From assembly GCF_016865425.1 (NCBI RefSeq), contig NZ_AP023355.1, forward strand, positions 5,392,198 through 5,456,197: a DNA stretch of 64,000 nucleotides, read 5' to 3'. Shown piece after piece: positions 18,831 to 34,949 of the stretch. The translations under genes were made by a program, and so were the position numbers. Position 1 is the stretch's first letter. Each line of letters opens with the position of its first letter. The notes beneath the pieces are model-generated. The model was given only the letters and a program-made list of their open reading frames with translations, was not told the origin of the DNA and searched no databases. Source of the stretch: Actinocatenispora thailandica. GTDB lineage: Bacteria; Actinomycetota; Actinomycetes; Mycobacteriales; Micromonosporaceae.

Positions 18831-20176
18831 GAGGTGCCCAGCAGGACCTTGGCGATGTCGGCCACGCTGCGCACCGGCACGGTGTCGGTGGCGGCCAGCG
18901 GTGGATAGTCGTCGACGGTGTAGCTGCCGGAGGCGTGCACCACGATGTCCGTGCCGTCCGGCACCAACCCTCGCTGCACCGCGTTCAGCACCCCGGTCAG
19001 CGCCATCACCAGGGAGAACTCCCGCAGCCGTCGCGGATCGGCCGGCAGCGGCCGGTCGGTGGCCGACAGCAGCTCGCGGATCTGCGGGTAGCGCTGCAGG
19101 CACTCGTGGAGCGAGACCACGATGCCATCGCCGCCGTACCGGGCGATCAGCTCGTTCATCGCCGGCGAGGTGGCCGGCGCGTGCGAGTAGAACGTCGGGT
19201 CCAGCACCTCGTCCGGATCGTAGGTGGTGTAAGGGAAGTGCGGGTCGGCGTCCTGCCGGTACAACCCGCCGGCCGCCTGGTACGCCGGGAGCAGGGCACG
19301 GTCGAACCCGCCCCGGCGCAGGCTGAGCACCATGTCCGGGGTGTCCAGATGCTGCACCAGCAGGAATCCGGGGCGCTGCGCCGGCTCGGCCACCCCGCGC
19401 TCCTCCAGCACGTCGCGGCCCAGGTTGTAGCCGAGCAGCCCGAACGCGCTGGACACCGCGTGCGCGTGCCAGCGCGGTGCGGCACCGACGGTGGGCGCCA
19501 CGTCGTGCTCGAAGAAGGCCCGTGCCGCGTCGGCGACCAGGTAGTTGCGCAGTTCCAGGGAGAACCACAGGTGCGCGCCGAGCTTCCCCGCGTACTGGTC
19601 GGCGAACTCCCGCGCCAGTGCCTTGACTCCTTCGGAGCGCTCCCCGTCGTACAGGAAGATCGGGTTGCGCCGCGGGTCCAGCGCGGCGTCGCCGGTGGAC
19701 AGGCCGCCGCGCAGCTTCGGCTGGCAGCTGGCCGGCGCCACGATCGCGATCCGCAGCTGGTCGGCGGTGACCAGGCCGCAGCGGATCGCCCGCTGCACCG
19801 CGTCGCGCAGCGCGGTGCCCTTGTTCGCCGAGGTCGGCGTGAAGATCAGCACCGGCTCGCCGGTCTGCCGGATGAACTCCACCGCACGCGCCACGATCAG
19901 CAGCGAGGCGAACGTCTTGGTGGTCCGGGTGCCGGGGGCCCGGGTGAGGTCCAGCAGCTGCAACCGACCGGAGTCGTGCTCGCCGAGCTGCCACCAGCGG
20001 GCTTCGGCCACCGAGAAGAACTCGCGCAGCCGGTCGTCGAGTTCCGGGAACCGGAAGCCCGGCGAGAACGCGACCGGGTCGGCGACCGGTGACGGGTCGT
20101 GCACCCGGGCGGCCACCACCTCCGGCAGCCGGTCGTAGTAGTCGAGGATCAGGTTCGCGGTCGGCGGGTGCGACAT
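18827..20176 (-). CDS. Threonine synthase-fold (PLP fold-type II-like) protein of unknown function
   Basis: 449 residues. The order of motifs recalls threonine synthase and other fold-type II PLP enzymes: a Lys in RTTKTFASLL (compare SFKDR), a phosphate-binding-like TPTSANKGTALRDA, and IVAPASCQPKLRGG. The overall sequence is not a standard threonine synthase. I recall a family annotated as DUF6002 found next to panD and NRPS genes, but cannot confirm membership here. It lies 63 bases after panD and overlaps the following NRPS start (GTGA), so it is part of the biosynthetic operon. A role in making or rearranging an amino acid building block is plausible. No membrane segment or signal peptide is visible. 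Confidence 0.6.
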   Translation of the reverse strand: MSHPPTANLILDYYDRLPEVVAARVHDPSPVADPVAFSPGFRFPELDDRLREFFSVAEARWWQLGEHDSGRLQLLDLTRAPGTRTTKTFASLLIVARAVEFIRQTGEPVLIFTPTSANKGTALRDAVQRAIRCGLVTADQLRIAIVAPASCQPKLRGGLSTGDAALDPRRNPIFLYDGERSEGVKALAREFADQYAGKLGAHLWFSLELRNYLVADAARAFFEHDVAPTVGAAPRWHAHAVSSAFGLLGYNLGRDVLEERGVAEPAQRPGFLLVQHLDTPDMVLSLRRGGFDRALLPAYQAAGGLYRQDADPHFPYTTYDPDEVLDPTFYSHAPATSPAMNELIARYGGDGIVVSLHECLQRYPQIRELLSATDRPLPADPRRLREFSLVMALTGVLNAVQRGLVPDGTDIVVHASGSYTVDDYPPLAATDTVPVRSVADIAKVLLGTS

Positions 20177-20239
20177 CGTTGGCGTCTCCCGTGGATGCGG
20201 GCCGAAGGACGGACGGCGGGGCGGAGCCGAACCGGCGGC

Positions 20240-20599
20240 TCAGCCGCCCACGGCCGGGTCGACGATCCGGTTGGCGGCGTCCACGTGCACGATGCGCGGC
20301 TCGACCTTCTCGCCGTCGGCGACGATGCCGTAGGCGATGATGATGATCAGGTCGCCGGGCTGGATCAGCCGGGCGGCGGCGCCGTTCATGCCGATCTCGC
20401 CGGAACCCGCGGCGCCCTCGATCACGTACGTTTCCAGCCGCGCACCGTTGTTGATGTCCACCACGTGCACCAGCTCGTTGGGCGCCAGGTCGGCCGCCGC
20501 CATCAGGTCGGCGTCCACCGTGATCGAGCCGACGTAGTGCAGGTCGGCCCGGGTGACGGTGGCTCGATGGATCTTGGCTCGCAGCATCGTCCGGAACAT
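20240..20599 (-). CDS. panD: Aspartate 1-decarboxylase (makes beta-alanine)
   Basis: 119 residues, full length for PanD, a cytoplasmic tetrameric pyruvoyl enzyme that converts L-aspartate to beta-alanine. The self-cleavage site is intact at Gly24-Ser25 ([14 protein letters not shown]), as are [10 protein letters not shown] and the [16 protein letters not shown] region. I chose the ATG at 20599 because [15 protein letters not shown] matches the family start and a GGGGAG lies 12 bases upstream. It is the first gene of the leftward operon rather than being with panB/panC, so it is probably a dedicated copy supplying beta-alanine to the pathway. No A domain here has an obvious beta-alanine code, so its use in the product is open. 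Confidence 0.92.
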   Translation of the reverse strand: MFRTMLRAKIHRATVTRADLHYVGSITVDADLMAAADLAPNELVHVVDINNGARLETYVIEGAAGSGEIGMNGAAARLIQPGDLIIIIAYGIVADGEKVEPRIVHVDAANRIVDPAVGG

Positions 20600-20907
20600 G
20601 CGCCAGTTCACTCCCCGTGGAAAGGCAACGGCGCAGCGCAGACCGGCATCCGTTTCGCCGGAATGATGCGGCACCCGTCGGTCGGACCGAGTCGCTCCAT
20701 ATCGGCCACCGTGGATCTCGCGGTGACCTGCGGCGATCGTAGGTACGGTCTCGGGCACCTGCAACCCCTGTCGATCCATACGGTGGAAACGCCTGGGACA
20801 TAACGGATTTCCGCCATTTTGGCCTTGCGCCGGTCGGCTATCGTCTGCATGCCCGGTAGCGGTCCGGTTGAGCTGACGCGCTGGACGACACGACCTCAGG
20901 AGCTGAC
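20600..20907. promoter_or_regulatory. Divergent control region of the NRPS-PKS cluster
   Basis: This 308-base gap separates the two operons of the cluster and holds no convincing gene. Leftward: TTGCAG (20759-20764) and TACGAT (20736-20741) are 17 bases apart on the minus strand, giving a leader of about 130 bases before panD. Rightward: TATCGT in GGCTATCGTCTG could be a -10, without a good -35. AGGAG at 20898-20902 is the ribosome binding site of the MbtH gene. I see no clear operator palindrome. Confidence 0.6.
20736..20764 (-). promoter_or_regulatory. Promoter candidate for the panD-led operon
   Basis: TTGCAG-N17-TACGAT on the minus strand, matching the TTGNNN-17-TANNNT pattern. It is the best match in the divergent region and would drive all seven leftward genes. 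Confidence 0.5.
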
Positions 20908-21114
20908 ATGGCCGACGAGCTGCACAGCGTGGTGCACAACGACGAAGGTCAGTACTCGACCTGGCCGGCCGATCGCGAGCTGCCGGCCGGCTGGCACCGG
21001 TCCGGCTTCACCGGGCCGCGGAACGACTGCCTGGATCACGTCGAGAAGGTCTGGACCGACCTGCGGCCGGCCAGCCTGCGGGCGGCGACCGAGCAGGCCG
21101 GCAACCGTGACTGA
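20908..21114 (+). CDS. MbtH-like protein, NRPS adenylation chaperone
   Basis: 68 residues with the family signature: [20 protein letters not shown], a [18 protein letters not shown] tail and three conserved Trp. MbtH proteins bind the N-terminal part of A domains and are needed for folding or activity of many actinobacterial NRPSs. AGGAG lies 5 bases before the ATG. It heads the rightward operon and its stop overlaps the NRPS start by 8 bases, so its cognate partner is probably the following NRPS, though it may serve all A domains in the cluster. Confidence 0.95.
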   Translation: MADELHSVVHNDEGQYSTWPADRELPAGWHRSGFTGPRNDCLDHVEKVWTDLRPASLRAATEQAGNRD

Positions 21115-24100
21115 TCCGTTCGTCGCGGCGGCGTCGTACGCGCAGGAGCGGGTCTGGCTGGCCAACCAGCTCGACCCCGAATCGCCCGTCTACCACGTCA
21201 TCGCGCCGCTGCCGCTGCCCGCCGACGCCGACCACGCCGCCGTGCACACCGCGCTGCGCGGCCTGGTCGACCGGCACGAGCCGCTGCGCACCGCGCTGCG
21301 GCTGACCACCGACGGGCTGGTGCAGGAGATCGCGCCGACGGTGCCGGTCGACTGCCCGACGATGACCATCGGCCCCGACGAGGACACGTTCACCGAGACG
21401 GTGCGCGCCCTGGTCGCCCGGCCGATGCCGATCGACACCGCGCCGCTGTGGCACGCCACCGTGCTCGACCGCGGTACCCGGGCCGGCTGCTGCTGCTGAT
21501 CGTGCATCACGCAGTGTTCGACGCCGGCTCGCTTGCGGTGCTGCGCGACGACCTCACCGAGCTGCTCGCCGCGGCCACCGCCCACCGGCCGGCGGCGCTG
21601 CCCGAGCTGGCCATCCAGTACGCGGACTGGGCGGCGTGGCAGCGCGACCAGCTCACCGGCGGCTCGAAGTCCGTCGGTTACTGGCTCGACCGGCTCGCCG
21701 GTCTGCCCACCGTGCACGAGCTGCCCACCGACCGGCCCCGTCCGCAGCACGCGTCGTTCGCCGGTGCCGAACACCGGTTCGAGCTGGCGGAGAGCGTCAC
21801 CGGCCGGCTCGCCGACACCGCCCGGGCACTGTCCGCGACCGAGGCGATGGTGCTGCTGGCCGGGTACCTCGCGCTGCTGACCCGGCTGTCCGGCAGCACC
21901 GACATCGTCGTCGGGCTGCCCGTCGACGGCCGCGACCGACCCGAACTCGCCCCGCTGATCGGAATGTTCGTCAACCCGGTGGTGATCCGGGTCGACACCG
22001 GCGGCGACCCCAGCTTCGCCGACCTCGTCGGCCGGGTCCGCGAGGCGGTGCTCGGCGCCCACGAACACGCCGACGTTCCGGTCCAGCTGCTGGTCGACCG
22101 GCTCGGCCTGGACCGCGACCCGGCGGTGCGCCCGCTCTACCAGCTGTCGTTCAACCACCTGCCGCACTCCGGCCTGGACGCCAGCTACGGCACCGCCCGC
22201 GACGACCTGCTGCTCGAACTCGCCACCTCCACCGGCCGGATCGAGTACCGCACCGACCTGTTCGACGCCGCCACCGTCACCGCGTTCGCCGACCGCTACC
22301 AGCGGCTGCTCGCCGCCGGGCTGGCCGCGCCGCAGCAGCGCATCGGCGCGTTGCCGCTGCTCACCGACCGGGAGTTCGCCGAAGCCACCGCCCGCCCCGA
22401 GCCGGTGGCCCACCCCGACGGCACCCTCGACGAGCTGATCGGCGCGCAGGTGCGGCGCACCCCCGACGCGACCGCGGTGGCCGCCGAGACCGGCGAGCTG
22501 AGCTACCACCGGTTGTGGCGGCGGGCCGGCGCGCTCGCCGCCGAACTCGCCGAGGCCGGCGTCGGGCCGGGCACCCCGGTCGCGGTCTGCGCCGACCGCG
22601 GACCGAACCTGCTCACCGCGCTGCTCGCGGTGCTGCGCGCCGGCGGGCACTACCTGCCGGTCGACCCCGGATACCCGGCCGACCGGATCCGGTTCATGCT
22701 CGACGACGCCGCGGCGCCGGTGCTGCTCGCCGACCGAGCCCGGCTCGGCCAGCTGCCGGCCACCGGCGCCCGGATCCGCTGCCTGGACGACCCGATCGAG
22801 CCGACCGACGCCGCCCCGGACGCCGCGTCCCACCAGCACCCGCGCGGCGGAGCGCACCGCGACCCGGGCGCCGCCGCGTACCTGATCTACACGTCCGGCT
22901 CGACCGGCCGCCCCAAGGGCGTGCTGACCAGCCACCGCGCCATCGTCAACCGGCTCTGCTGGATGCAGCGCCGGTTCCGGCTGGGCGCCGACGACGCCGT
23001 GCTGCAGAAGACGCCGATCAGCTTCGACGTGTCGGTGTGGGAGCTGTTCTGGCCGCTGCTGGCCGGCGCGACCGTGGTCTTCGCCCGGCCCGACGGACAC
23101 CGCGACCCGGCGTACCTGGCCGAGCTGGTCGACCGGGCCGGCGTGACCACCGCACACTTCGTCCCGTCGATGCTCGGGCCGTTCCTGGACGCGCTGCCGG
23201 CCGGCGCCGGCCGCACCCTGCGCCGCATCGTCACCAGCGGCGAGGAGCTGCCGGTGGCGCTGGCGCGGCGCTGCGTGGGCGCCCTGCCCGCCGAGCTGCA
23301 CAACCTTTACGGACCGACCGAGGCCGCGGTCGACGTCACCGCCTGGCACTGCGCGCCCGACGCGCTGGCCGACCCCGACCTGACCACGGTGCCGCTGGGC
23401 ACGCCGATCGACAACGTCGCCGTCCACGTGCTCGACGACCGGCTCCGGCCGGTACCGCCGGGCACCATCGGCGAGATCTGCCTCGGCGGCGCCGCACCCG
23501 CTCTCGGCTACCTGCACCGCCCGGCGGCGACCGCGGCCAGCTTCGTGCCCGACCCGTACGGGCCGCCCGGCGCCCGGCTGTACCGCACCGGCGATCTCGG
23601 CCGCTGGCGGCCGGACGGCAGCGTGCTGGAGTTCCGCGGCCGGCGGGACGGGCAGGTCAAGATCCGCGGCCAGCGCGTCGAACTCGGCGAGGTCGAGGCC
23701 GCGCTGCGGGCCGCACCCGGGGTCCGGGCCGCCGCCGCCGACCTGCGCCCGGACGCCACCGGCGAGCCGGTCCTGGTCGGCTGGGTGGTCGGCACCCCGC
23801 CGGACCGCGCCGCGCTGCGCGCGACGCTGCCGGACGCCGCGGTGCCGTCGGTGCTGAGCACCGTGGACCGGCTGCCGGTCTCGCCCAGCGGCAAGCTCGA
23901 CCGGTCCGCGCTGCCCACCCCCACCGGCCCGTCGGGCACCGGCGAGGTGCGCTACCGCAACACCGACGAGGAGGCGGTCGCCGGCATCTGGGCGCAGGTG
24001 CTCGGGGTTGCCACGATCGGCCCGGACGACGACTTCTTCGCGCTCGGCGGCCACTCGCTGCGCGCCGCCGCGATCCTGGCCCGGATCCGCGCCGTGCTGG

Positions 24101-27100
24101 GCGTCGAGGTGACGCTCGGCGCCATGTTCGCCGCACCGACCGTCGCCGGGCTGGCCCGCGCGGTGGCCGCCGCCCGCGCCGGCGCGGGCGCGATCGCGGT
24201 GCCGCACACCGGCGAGATCGGCGAGCTGCCGCTGTCCGCCGGGCAGCAGCGGCTGTGGTTCCTGCACCAGCTCGATCCGGCCGATCCCGCCTACAACGTG
24301 CCGATCGTGCGCCGGCTGCACGGCCGGCTCGACGTCGAGGCGCTGCGCCGCGCGCTGGACACCGTGGTGGCCCGGCACGCGCCGCTGCGCACCCGCTTCC
24401 TGGACCGCGACGGGCAGGGCCGGCAACACGTTGCGCCGGCCGCGCCGGTCGACTGGGAATACGTGGACTTGCGGGACCGGCCCGATCCGGCCGAGGCGGC
24501 GGCGACCGCGGTCGCCGACCGGCTGCGCCGGCCGTTCGACCTGACCGCCGGCCCGCCGCTGCGGCCCAGCCTGCTCACCGTCGCCGACGACGAGTACCTG
24601 CTGTGCCTGGTGCTGCACCACATCGTCGCCGACGGCTGGTCGATGACCGTACTGCTGGACGAACTGGCCGCCGCCTACTCCGGCCGCCCGCTGCCGGCGC
24701 TGCCGCACCACTACGGCGACCACGTCGGGTGGCAGCAGGAGGTGCTGACCGGCCCGGACGCCGAGGCGTCGCTGGCGCACTGGCGCGACTCGCTGGCCGA
24801 CCCGCCGACCCTGGAGCTGCCGACCGACCGGCCCCGCCCGCCGGTCCGCGGCTCGGCCGGCGGGCGGGTGGTCCGCGACCTCGACCCGCAGCTGACCGAG
24901 CGGCTCGCCGAGCTGGCCGCCGCCGAGCAGAGCACGATGTTCATGCTGCTGCTCGCCGCCTACCAGGTGCTGCTCGGCCGGCACGCCGGCCAGGACGACG
25001 TGCTGGTCGGGGCGCCGATCGCGGGCCGGGACCGGATCGAGTTCGAGCCGCTGATCGGTTACTTCACCAACACCCTGGTGCTGCGCGGCGACCTGCGCGG
25101 CGATCCGGCCTTCGTCGACGTGCTGCGCCGCACCCGGAGCAGCACGCTGGCCGCCTACCAGCACCAGCACGTGCCGTTCGAGACGCTGACCGCCGAGCTG
25201 AAGCTGCCCCGCGACACCAGCCGCACGCCGGTGTTCCAGGCGGTGTTCACCTTCCAGAACCAGGGCACCTCGCGGGCCGAGTTCGCCGGGCTGACCACCA
25301 CCTCGTACGACGAGGGCGACCATCCGGCCACCTGCGACCTGACCCTGGAGGCGTGGCGGGAGGCCGGGGGCGGGCTGCACACCCGGTTCACCTACGCCGC
25401 GGAGCTGTTCGACGAGGCGACCATAGAGCGGCTGGCCGCCCGGTTCGAGGTGCTGTTGCGCGCCGTGGCCGCCGACCCGGCGGCCAACCTGTCCACTGTG
25501 GACCTGCTGGCGGCCGGGGAGCTCGACCGGCTGCGCGACGCCGAGCAGGGCCCGGCCCTGCCACCGTACGAGCTGGTGCCGGCGCGGGTGGCCCGGATCG
25601 ACCCGGGCCGGACCGCGATCCGGCACGCCGGCCGCGACGTGCGCTACGCCGAGCTGTTCGAGCACGCCGACCGGCTCGGGGCCCGGCTCGTCGACGCCGG
25701 GGTGACACCCGGTTCCGTGGTCGGCGTGCACCTGCCGCCCGGCCCGGACGCGATCGCCGGCATGCTCGCCTGCTGGCGGGCCGGCGCCGGCTACCTGCCG
25801 CTGGACCCGCGCTACCCCGCCGCCCGACTGGCGTACATGGTCGCCGACAGCGGTGTGCGGCAGGTGATCGGCGCCGGCGGCGGCTGGCCCGGCGTCACCT
25901 CGATCCGGCCCGACGAAGCCGGTGCCGGCACGCTGCCGGCCGCCGGCCGGCCGGACGACCTCGCCTACGTCTGCTACACCTCCGGCTCCACCGGCGACCC
26001 GAAGGCGGTCGGCGTGCCGCACCGGGCCCTGGCCGCCCGCGTCGCCTGGATGACCGAGCACTACCGGATCACCGGCGACGACCGCATCGTCCAGTTCGCC
26101 TCGACCAGCTTCGACACCCACGCCGAGGAACTGTGGCCGGGCCTGGCCAGCGGCGCCACCGCGCTGGTACCGGACGGCCCCGCCGCCGAACTGCCCGACT
26201 ACCTGCGCACCGGCGACGGAGCCGGCGCGACCGTGCTCGACCTGCCCACCTCGTACTGGCACGAGCTGGTCGGCACCGACCTGGTCCTGGACTGGCCGGC
26301 CGGGCTGCGGCTGCTGATCCTCGGCGGCGACCAGGTCGGCACCGAGGCGCTGGCCGCCTGGCGGCGCCGGGTGGGTGACCGCGTCCGGGTGCTCAACACG
26401 TACGGGCCGACCGAGGCGACGATCATCGCCACGGCCGCCGACCTGACCGGCGCCGAGCTGTCGCACCGGCTGCCGATCGGCCGGCCGGTCGGCGACACCC
26501 GGGTCAGCGTGCGGGACGGGGGCGGCCGGCGGGTGCCGATCGGTGTAGCCGGCGAGCTGTACCTCGGCGGCGCCGGGCTCGCCCGCGGCTACCTCGGCCG
26601 CCCGGCCGCCACCGCCGCGGCCTTCGTGCCAGCGCCGGGCGGGGGCCGCTGGTACCGCACCGGCGACCGGGTGCGCTGGCGCGCCGACGGCCAGCTGGAG
26701 TTCCTCGGCCGGTTCGACGAGCAGGTCAAGGTGCGCGGCCACCGGGTCGAGCCGGGCGAGGTCGAGGCGGCGCTGGCCTCCCGGCCGGGCGTCGCGCAGG
26801 CCGCGGTGCTGGTCCACCGCGACCCGAGCGACCAGCCCTGTCTGGTCGGCTACGTCGTCGGTGACGCCGACGCCGCGGCGCTGCGGGCCGAGCTGGCCAC
26901 CGTGCTGCCGGCCCACCTGCTGCCCGCCGCGATCGTCCCGCTGGATCGTTTTCCGTTGACCGCCAACGGAAAGCTCGACCGCGCCGCGCTGCCGGCACCG
27001 GACGCGCCGGCCGCCGGCGACGCGACACCGCCGGACGGCGACGCCGAGGAGCTGGTCGCCCAGGTCTGGGCCGAGACGCTCGGCCGCGGCCCGCTCGCCG

Positions 27101-27309
27101 CCACCGACGACTTCTTCGACCTCGGCGGCCACTCGCTGCTCGCCACCCGCGCGGTGGCCCGGCTCAGCGCCGCGGTCGACCTGCCGATCCCGATCCGGAC
27201 CCTGTTCGGGCATCCGACGGTGCGCGGCTTCGCCGCCGAGCTGGAACGGCTGCTGCTGGACGACATCGACGAGTCGACCGACGCCGAACTCGCCGACGAG
27301 CCACGATGA
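21107..27309 (+). CDS. NRPS, C-A(Ser)-T-C-A(basic)-T (apparent frameshift in first C domain)
   Basis: About 2067 residues from a GTG at 21107 overlapping mbtH. Domains: C1 1-430 (HHAVFDAG near 133, with Ala before the Gly), A1 with [11 protein letters not shown] near 593, carrier Ser near 983 (GGHSLRAA), C2 with HHIVADG near 1171, A2 with [11 protein letters not shown] near 1623, carrier Ser near 2008 (GGHSLLAT). The A1 pocket reads DVWHVSLVDK, a serine code. A2 reads DTEDIGTIIK; Glu239 and Asp278 imply a basic side chain, and it resembles the beta-lysine code I recall from streptothricin synthesis (DTEDVGTMVK). The frame breaks at 21480-21482 just before HHxxxD; one extra G in CCCGGG gives [20 protein letters not shown] and a normal C domain, so a homopolymer error is likely. 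Confidence 0.88.
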
Positions 27310-27373
27310 CCGCGAGCGGGAGGCGCCGGGCATCGCGACGACCGGGTCGACCGACGTTCCGGGAGGTGCGCCG

Positions 27374-32818
<5,445 letters not shown>

Positions 32819-33449
32819 GCGGCTCGCAACGCCGCAGGGACGCTCGCCACGCCGGAGGGGCGCTCGGAACGCCGCGTGAGCCGCTCGGGATGCCGCAGGG
32901 GCGCGCGGAACGCCGCAGGGACGCGCGGAACGCCGCGTGAGCCGCTCGGGATGCCGTGTGAGCTGCCGGGTTGGTGCCGCCGCCGGGTAGCACGTGGCAC
33001 CGCTCGCGGCGCGCATCCGGGCTGAACCGGATGCCGCGCGACCGCCGCGAAAGGCCCGAGACGGTGCGCCGGCCAAACCTCTCGTCGCGTGTCGGTGAAG
33101 CGCTCGACCAGAACGGCTTCCGGCCCGCGATCCCGCGATGGGTTTGCGGTGATGCCCTACCGTGTCGGCGTCCTCACCTGTTGACGAACATGGCGAATCG
33201 AGCCGCCGCGGTCCCGCGACGTCCGGGAACGCATGGGAGGGCTCGGCTTCCGGGGAAGACCCCGACGGCACGGCACCTGGTGTGAACGAGATCCCCACCC
33301 GCCGGCAGCGGGTGGCAGATCGCCGCGACGCGACGCACGCCCGGTGCCGCCGGTGCCGTGTGGGCGCGACGGATCGGGACCAACGGACCACGCGACGAAC
33401 GACGCGGTCCGACACGTGTGCTCGAACAGAGGCGATCGGAGGCTGCCCT
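32819..33449. other. 631-base gene-poor gap after the NRPS operon
   Basis: The left quarter is the 20-21-bp tandem repeat described separately. The rest is of more average composition and has no ORF with convincing coding character; open frames here lack start signals and family resemblance. A lone TTGACG at about 33185 has no matching -10, and TACCGT near 33159 has no matching -35. GGAGG at 33438-33442 is the ribosome binding site of the ATP-grasp gene. Confidence 0.5.
32821..32963. repeat. Seven tandem copies of a 20-21-bp element
   Basis: Units run 32821-32840, 32841-32860, 32861-32881, 32882-32901, 32902-32921, 32922-32942 and 32943-32963. The core is CGCTCGGAACGCCGC followed by either AGGGG/AGGGA or GTGAGC. 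The array begins 2 bases after the stop of the NRPS-MFS gene. It could end transcription, bind a protein or be an inert array; no open frame seems to use it. Confidence 0.8.
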
Positions 33450-34760
33450 GTGGAGGGTTTCTCGTCCTCGCGGACGCGAGGTGTGGTGTTGGTGTCCAGT
33501 CATGGACCGGGGATCTCGATGCTGCCGGAGGCGGTACGAGACGCCGGGTTCCGGCCGATGGCGGTGCTGGGCCGGGCCGCGGCGAACGACGTGCTGACCC
33601 GGCTGCGGCCGCAGCTCGACGGCCTGTGCCAGGTCGACGATCCGACCGACCCGCGGGCGCTCGCCGATGCCGCCATCATGATGTGTGGCGGCACCCCGGC
33701 CGCGATCCTGTCGGTACACGACGGCACGATCGTCCCTGCTGCCGCCGCTGCTGCGCTGGTCGGGTTGCCGGCCGCGCCCGCCGCGGCGCTGTCCCGGGCC
33801 CGGCACAAGTACGCGGCGCGCCGCGCGCTGGCCGCCGCCGGGCTGGCCGGTCCCCGGTTCGCGTTGCTGGATTCGGCCGAGGCGGCGGCGTCGGTGGCCG
33901 AACAGGTCGGGTTGCCCGCGGTGGTGAAGCCGGTCAACGGCAGCGGCAGCAACCTGGTGCGCCGGGTGTCCGACGTCGCCGGCCTGGCCACCGCGTACCG
34001 GGACCTTGCCGCGGCGGCGCCCGGCGCGTTGGGCGGCATGTACGACCGGATGCTGGTCGACCCGGACACCGAGACACCGCTGGACCCGACGCGGGTGTTC
34101 CTGGCCGAGTCGATGCTGACCGGCCGGGAGTACAGCGTCGAGCTGGTGGTGCGCGACGGCGAGCCGGAGCCGGTGCTGGTGCTGGACAAGTTCCTGGTCG
34201 ACAGGGACCACTTCGAGTGCGGTTTCTGCTGGCCGCCGCTGGAGCTGGCCGCCGAGCGGGTCGCCGGGCTGGCCGCCACGGCGGTCGCCGCGGCGCGCGC
34301 GCTCGGCCTCGATCGCACCCTGGCGCACGTCGAGCTGTACGACGATCCGCGGCTCGGCCCGACCGTGGTCGAGGTCAACGCCGGCCGCGGCGGCGGCCAG
34401 CTGATCGGGCCGCTGACCGCGGTGGCCACCGGTGTCGACCCGCGCGCCGAGCTGATCGCGCTCGCCACCGGCGCTCCACGGCCCGAACGGGGAACGCCGA
34501 AGCTGCCGCCGCCGCTGGCCACCCTCACCGTGTTCGGCCACGAATCGGGCCGGCTGGTGGCGATCGAGGGGCTGGACGAGGCCCGCGACCATCCGGACGT
34601 GATCAGCACGGTGGTCGCCACCGCGATCGGCGAACGGCTCGACCACAGCTACGAGACGTTCCCGATCAACTTCCTGGTCGCCGGGCTCGAGACCCGCGAC
34701 GAACTCTCCCAGACCTACCAGGAACTCGCCGACACCGTGCACCTCGTCGTCGAGCCGTAG
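33450..34760 (+). CDS. ATP-grasp ligase (carboxylate-amine ligase type)
   Basis: 436 residues. ATP-grasp features are clear: a preATP-like N-terminal Rossmann half (GVVLVSSHGPGI), nucleotide-binding VVKPVNGSGSNLV, a MLTGREYSVELVV strand, and metal/phosphate-binding VVEVNAGRGGGQLIG. Enzymes of this type join a carboxylate, activated as acyl phosphate, to an amine. I chose the GTG at 33450 because GGAGG lies 7 bases upstream; an in-frame extension to 33162 has no coding character. It follows the NRPS-MFS gene in the same direction after a repeat array, so it may add or form an amide on the product or a building block. A housekeeping carboxylase role is less likely given the context. Confidence 0.82.
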   Translation: MEGFSSSRTRGVVLVSSHGPGISMLPEAVRDAGFRPMAVLGRAAANDVLTRLRPQLDGLCQVDDPTDPRALADAAIMMCGGTPAAILSVHDGTIVPAAAAAALVGLPAAPAAALSRARHKYAARRALAAAGLAGPRFALLDSAEAAASVAEQVGLPAVVKPVNGSGSNLVRRVSDVAGLATAYRDLAAAAPGALGGMYDRMLVDPDTETPLDPTRVFLAESMLTGREYSVELVVRDGEPEPVLVLDKFLVDRDHFECGFCWPPLELAAERVAGLAATAVAAARALGLDRTLAHVELYDDPRLGPTVVEVNAGRGGGQLIGPLTAVATGVDPRAELIALATGAPRPERGTPKLPPPLATLTVFGHESGRLVAIEGLDEARDHPDVISTVVATAIGERLDHSYETFPINFLVAGLETRDELSQTYQELADTVHLVVEP

Positions 34761-34771
34761 CCGCGGCGTGT

Positions 34772-34796
34772 CCCGGTCCGCGTCTCGCGGGCCGGG
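34772..34796 (+). terminator. Hairpin terminator candidate after the ATP-grasp gene
   Basis: CCCGGTCCGCG (34772-34782) and CGCGGGCCGGG (34786-34796) pair at 10 of 11 positions around a 3-base loop, 11 bases after the stop. There is no T-tract. Confidence 0.55.
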
Positions 34797-34802
34797 CTCA
34801 CC

Positions 34803-34854
34803 GCCGGCGCGCGGATCGGGTGCCGGACGCGCCGGCGCGCGGATCGGGTGCCGG
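34803..34854. repeat. Two direct 24-bp repeats, GGATCGGG-containing
   Basis: Two identical 24-bp copies at 34803-34826 and 34831-34854, beginning GCCGGCGCGCGGATCGGG, 4 bases apart. They lie between the convergent ATP-grasp and oxidoreductase genes. A related GGATCGGG-containing array lies at 37463-37538 on the other side of the oxidoreductase/aminotransferase pair. Confidence 0.8.
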
Positions 34855-34949
34855 GCTGCAGCGCGGCCCCCGACCGTGCACCGCCGCGAAACATGTGGGT
34901 CGGAACCGCACGACGTGCCCCCTTACCGACACCATCCGGCGACCGGGGC

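Noticed and set aside
32821-32963. CRISPR array
   Set aside because: Units of 20-21 bp are directly adjacent with no unique spacers, and no cas gene is present.
33162-33449. N-terminal extension of the ATP-grasp protein
   Set aside because: The stretch is low-complexity Arg/Thr-rich without family resemblance, and a GTG with GGAGG at the right distance lies at 33450.
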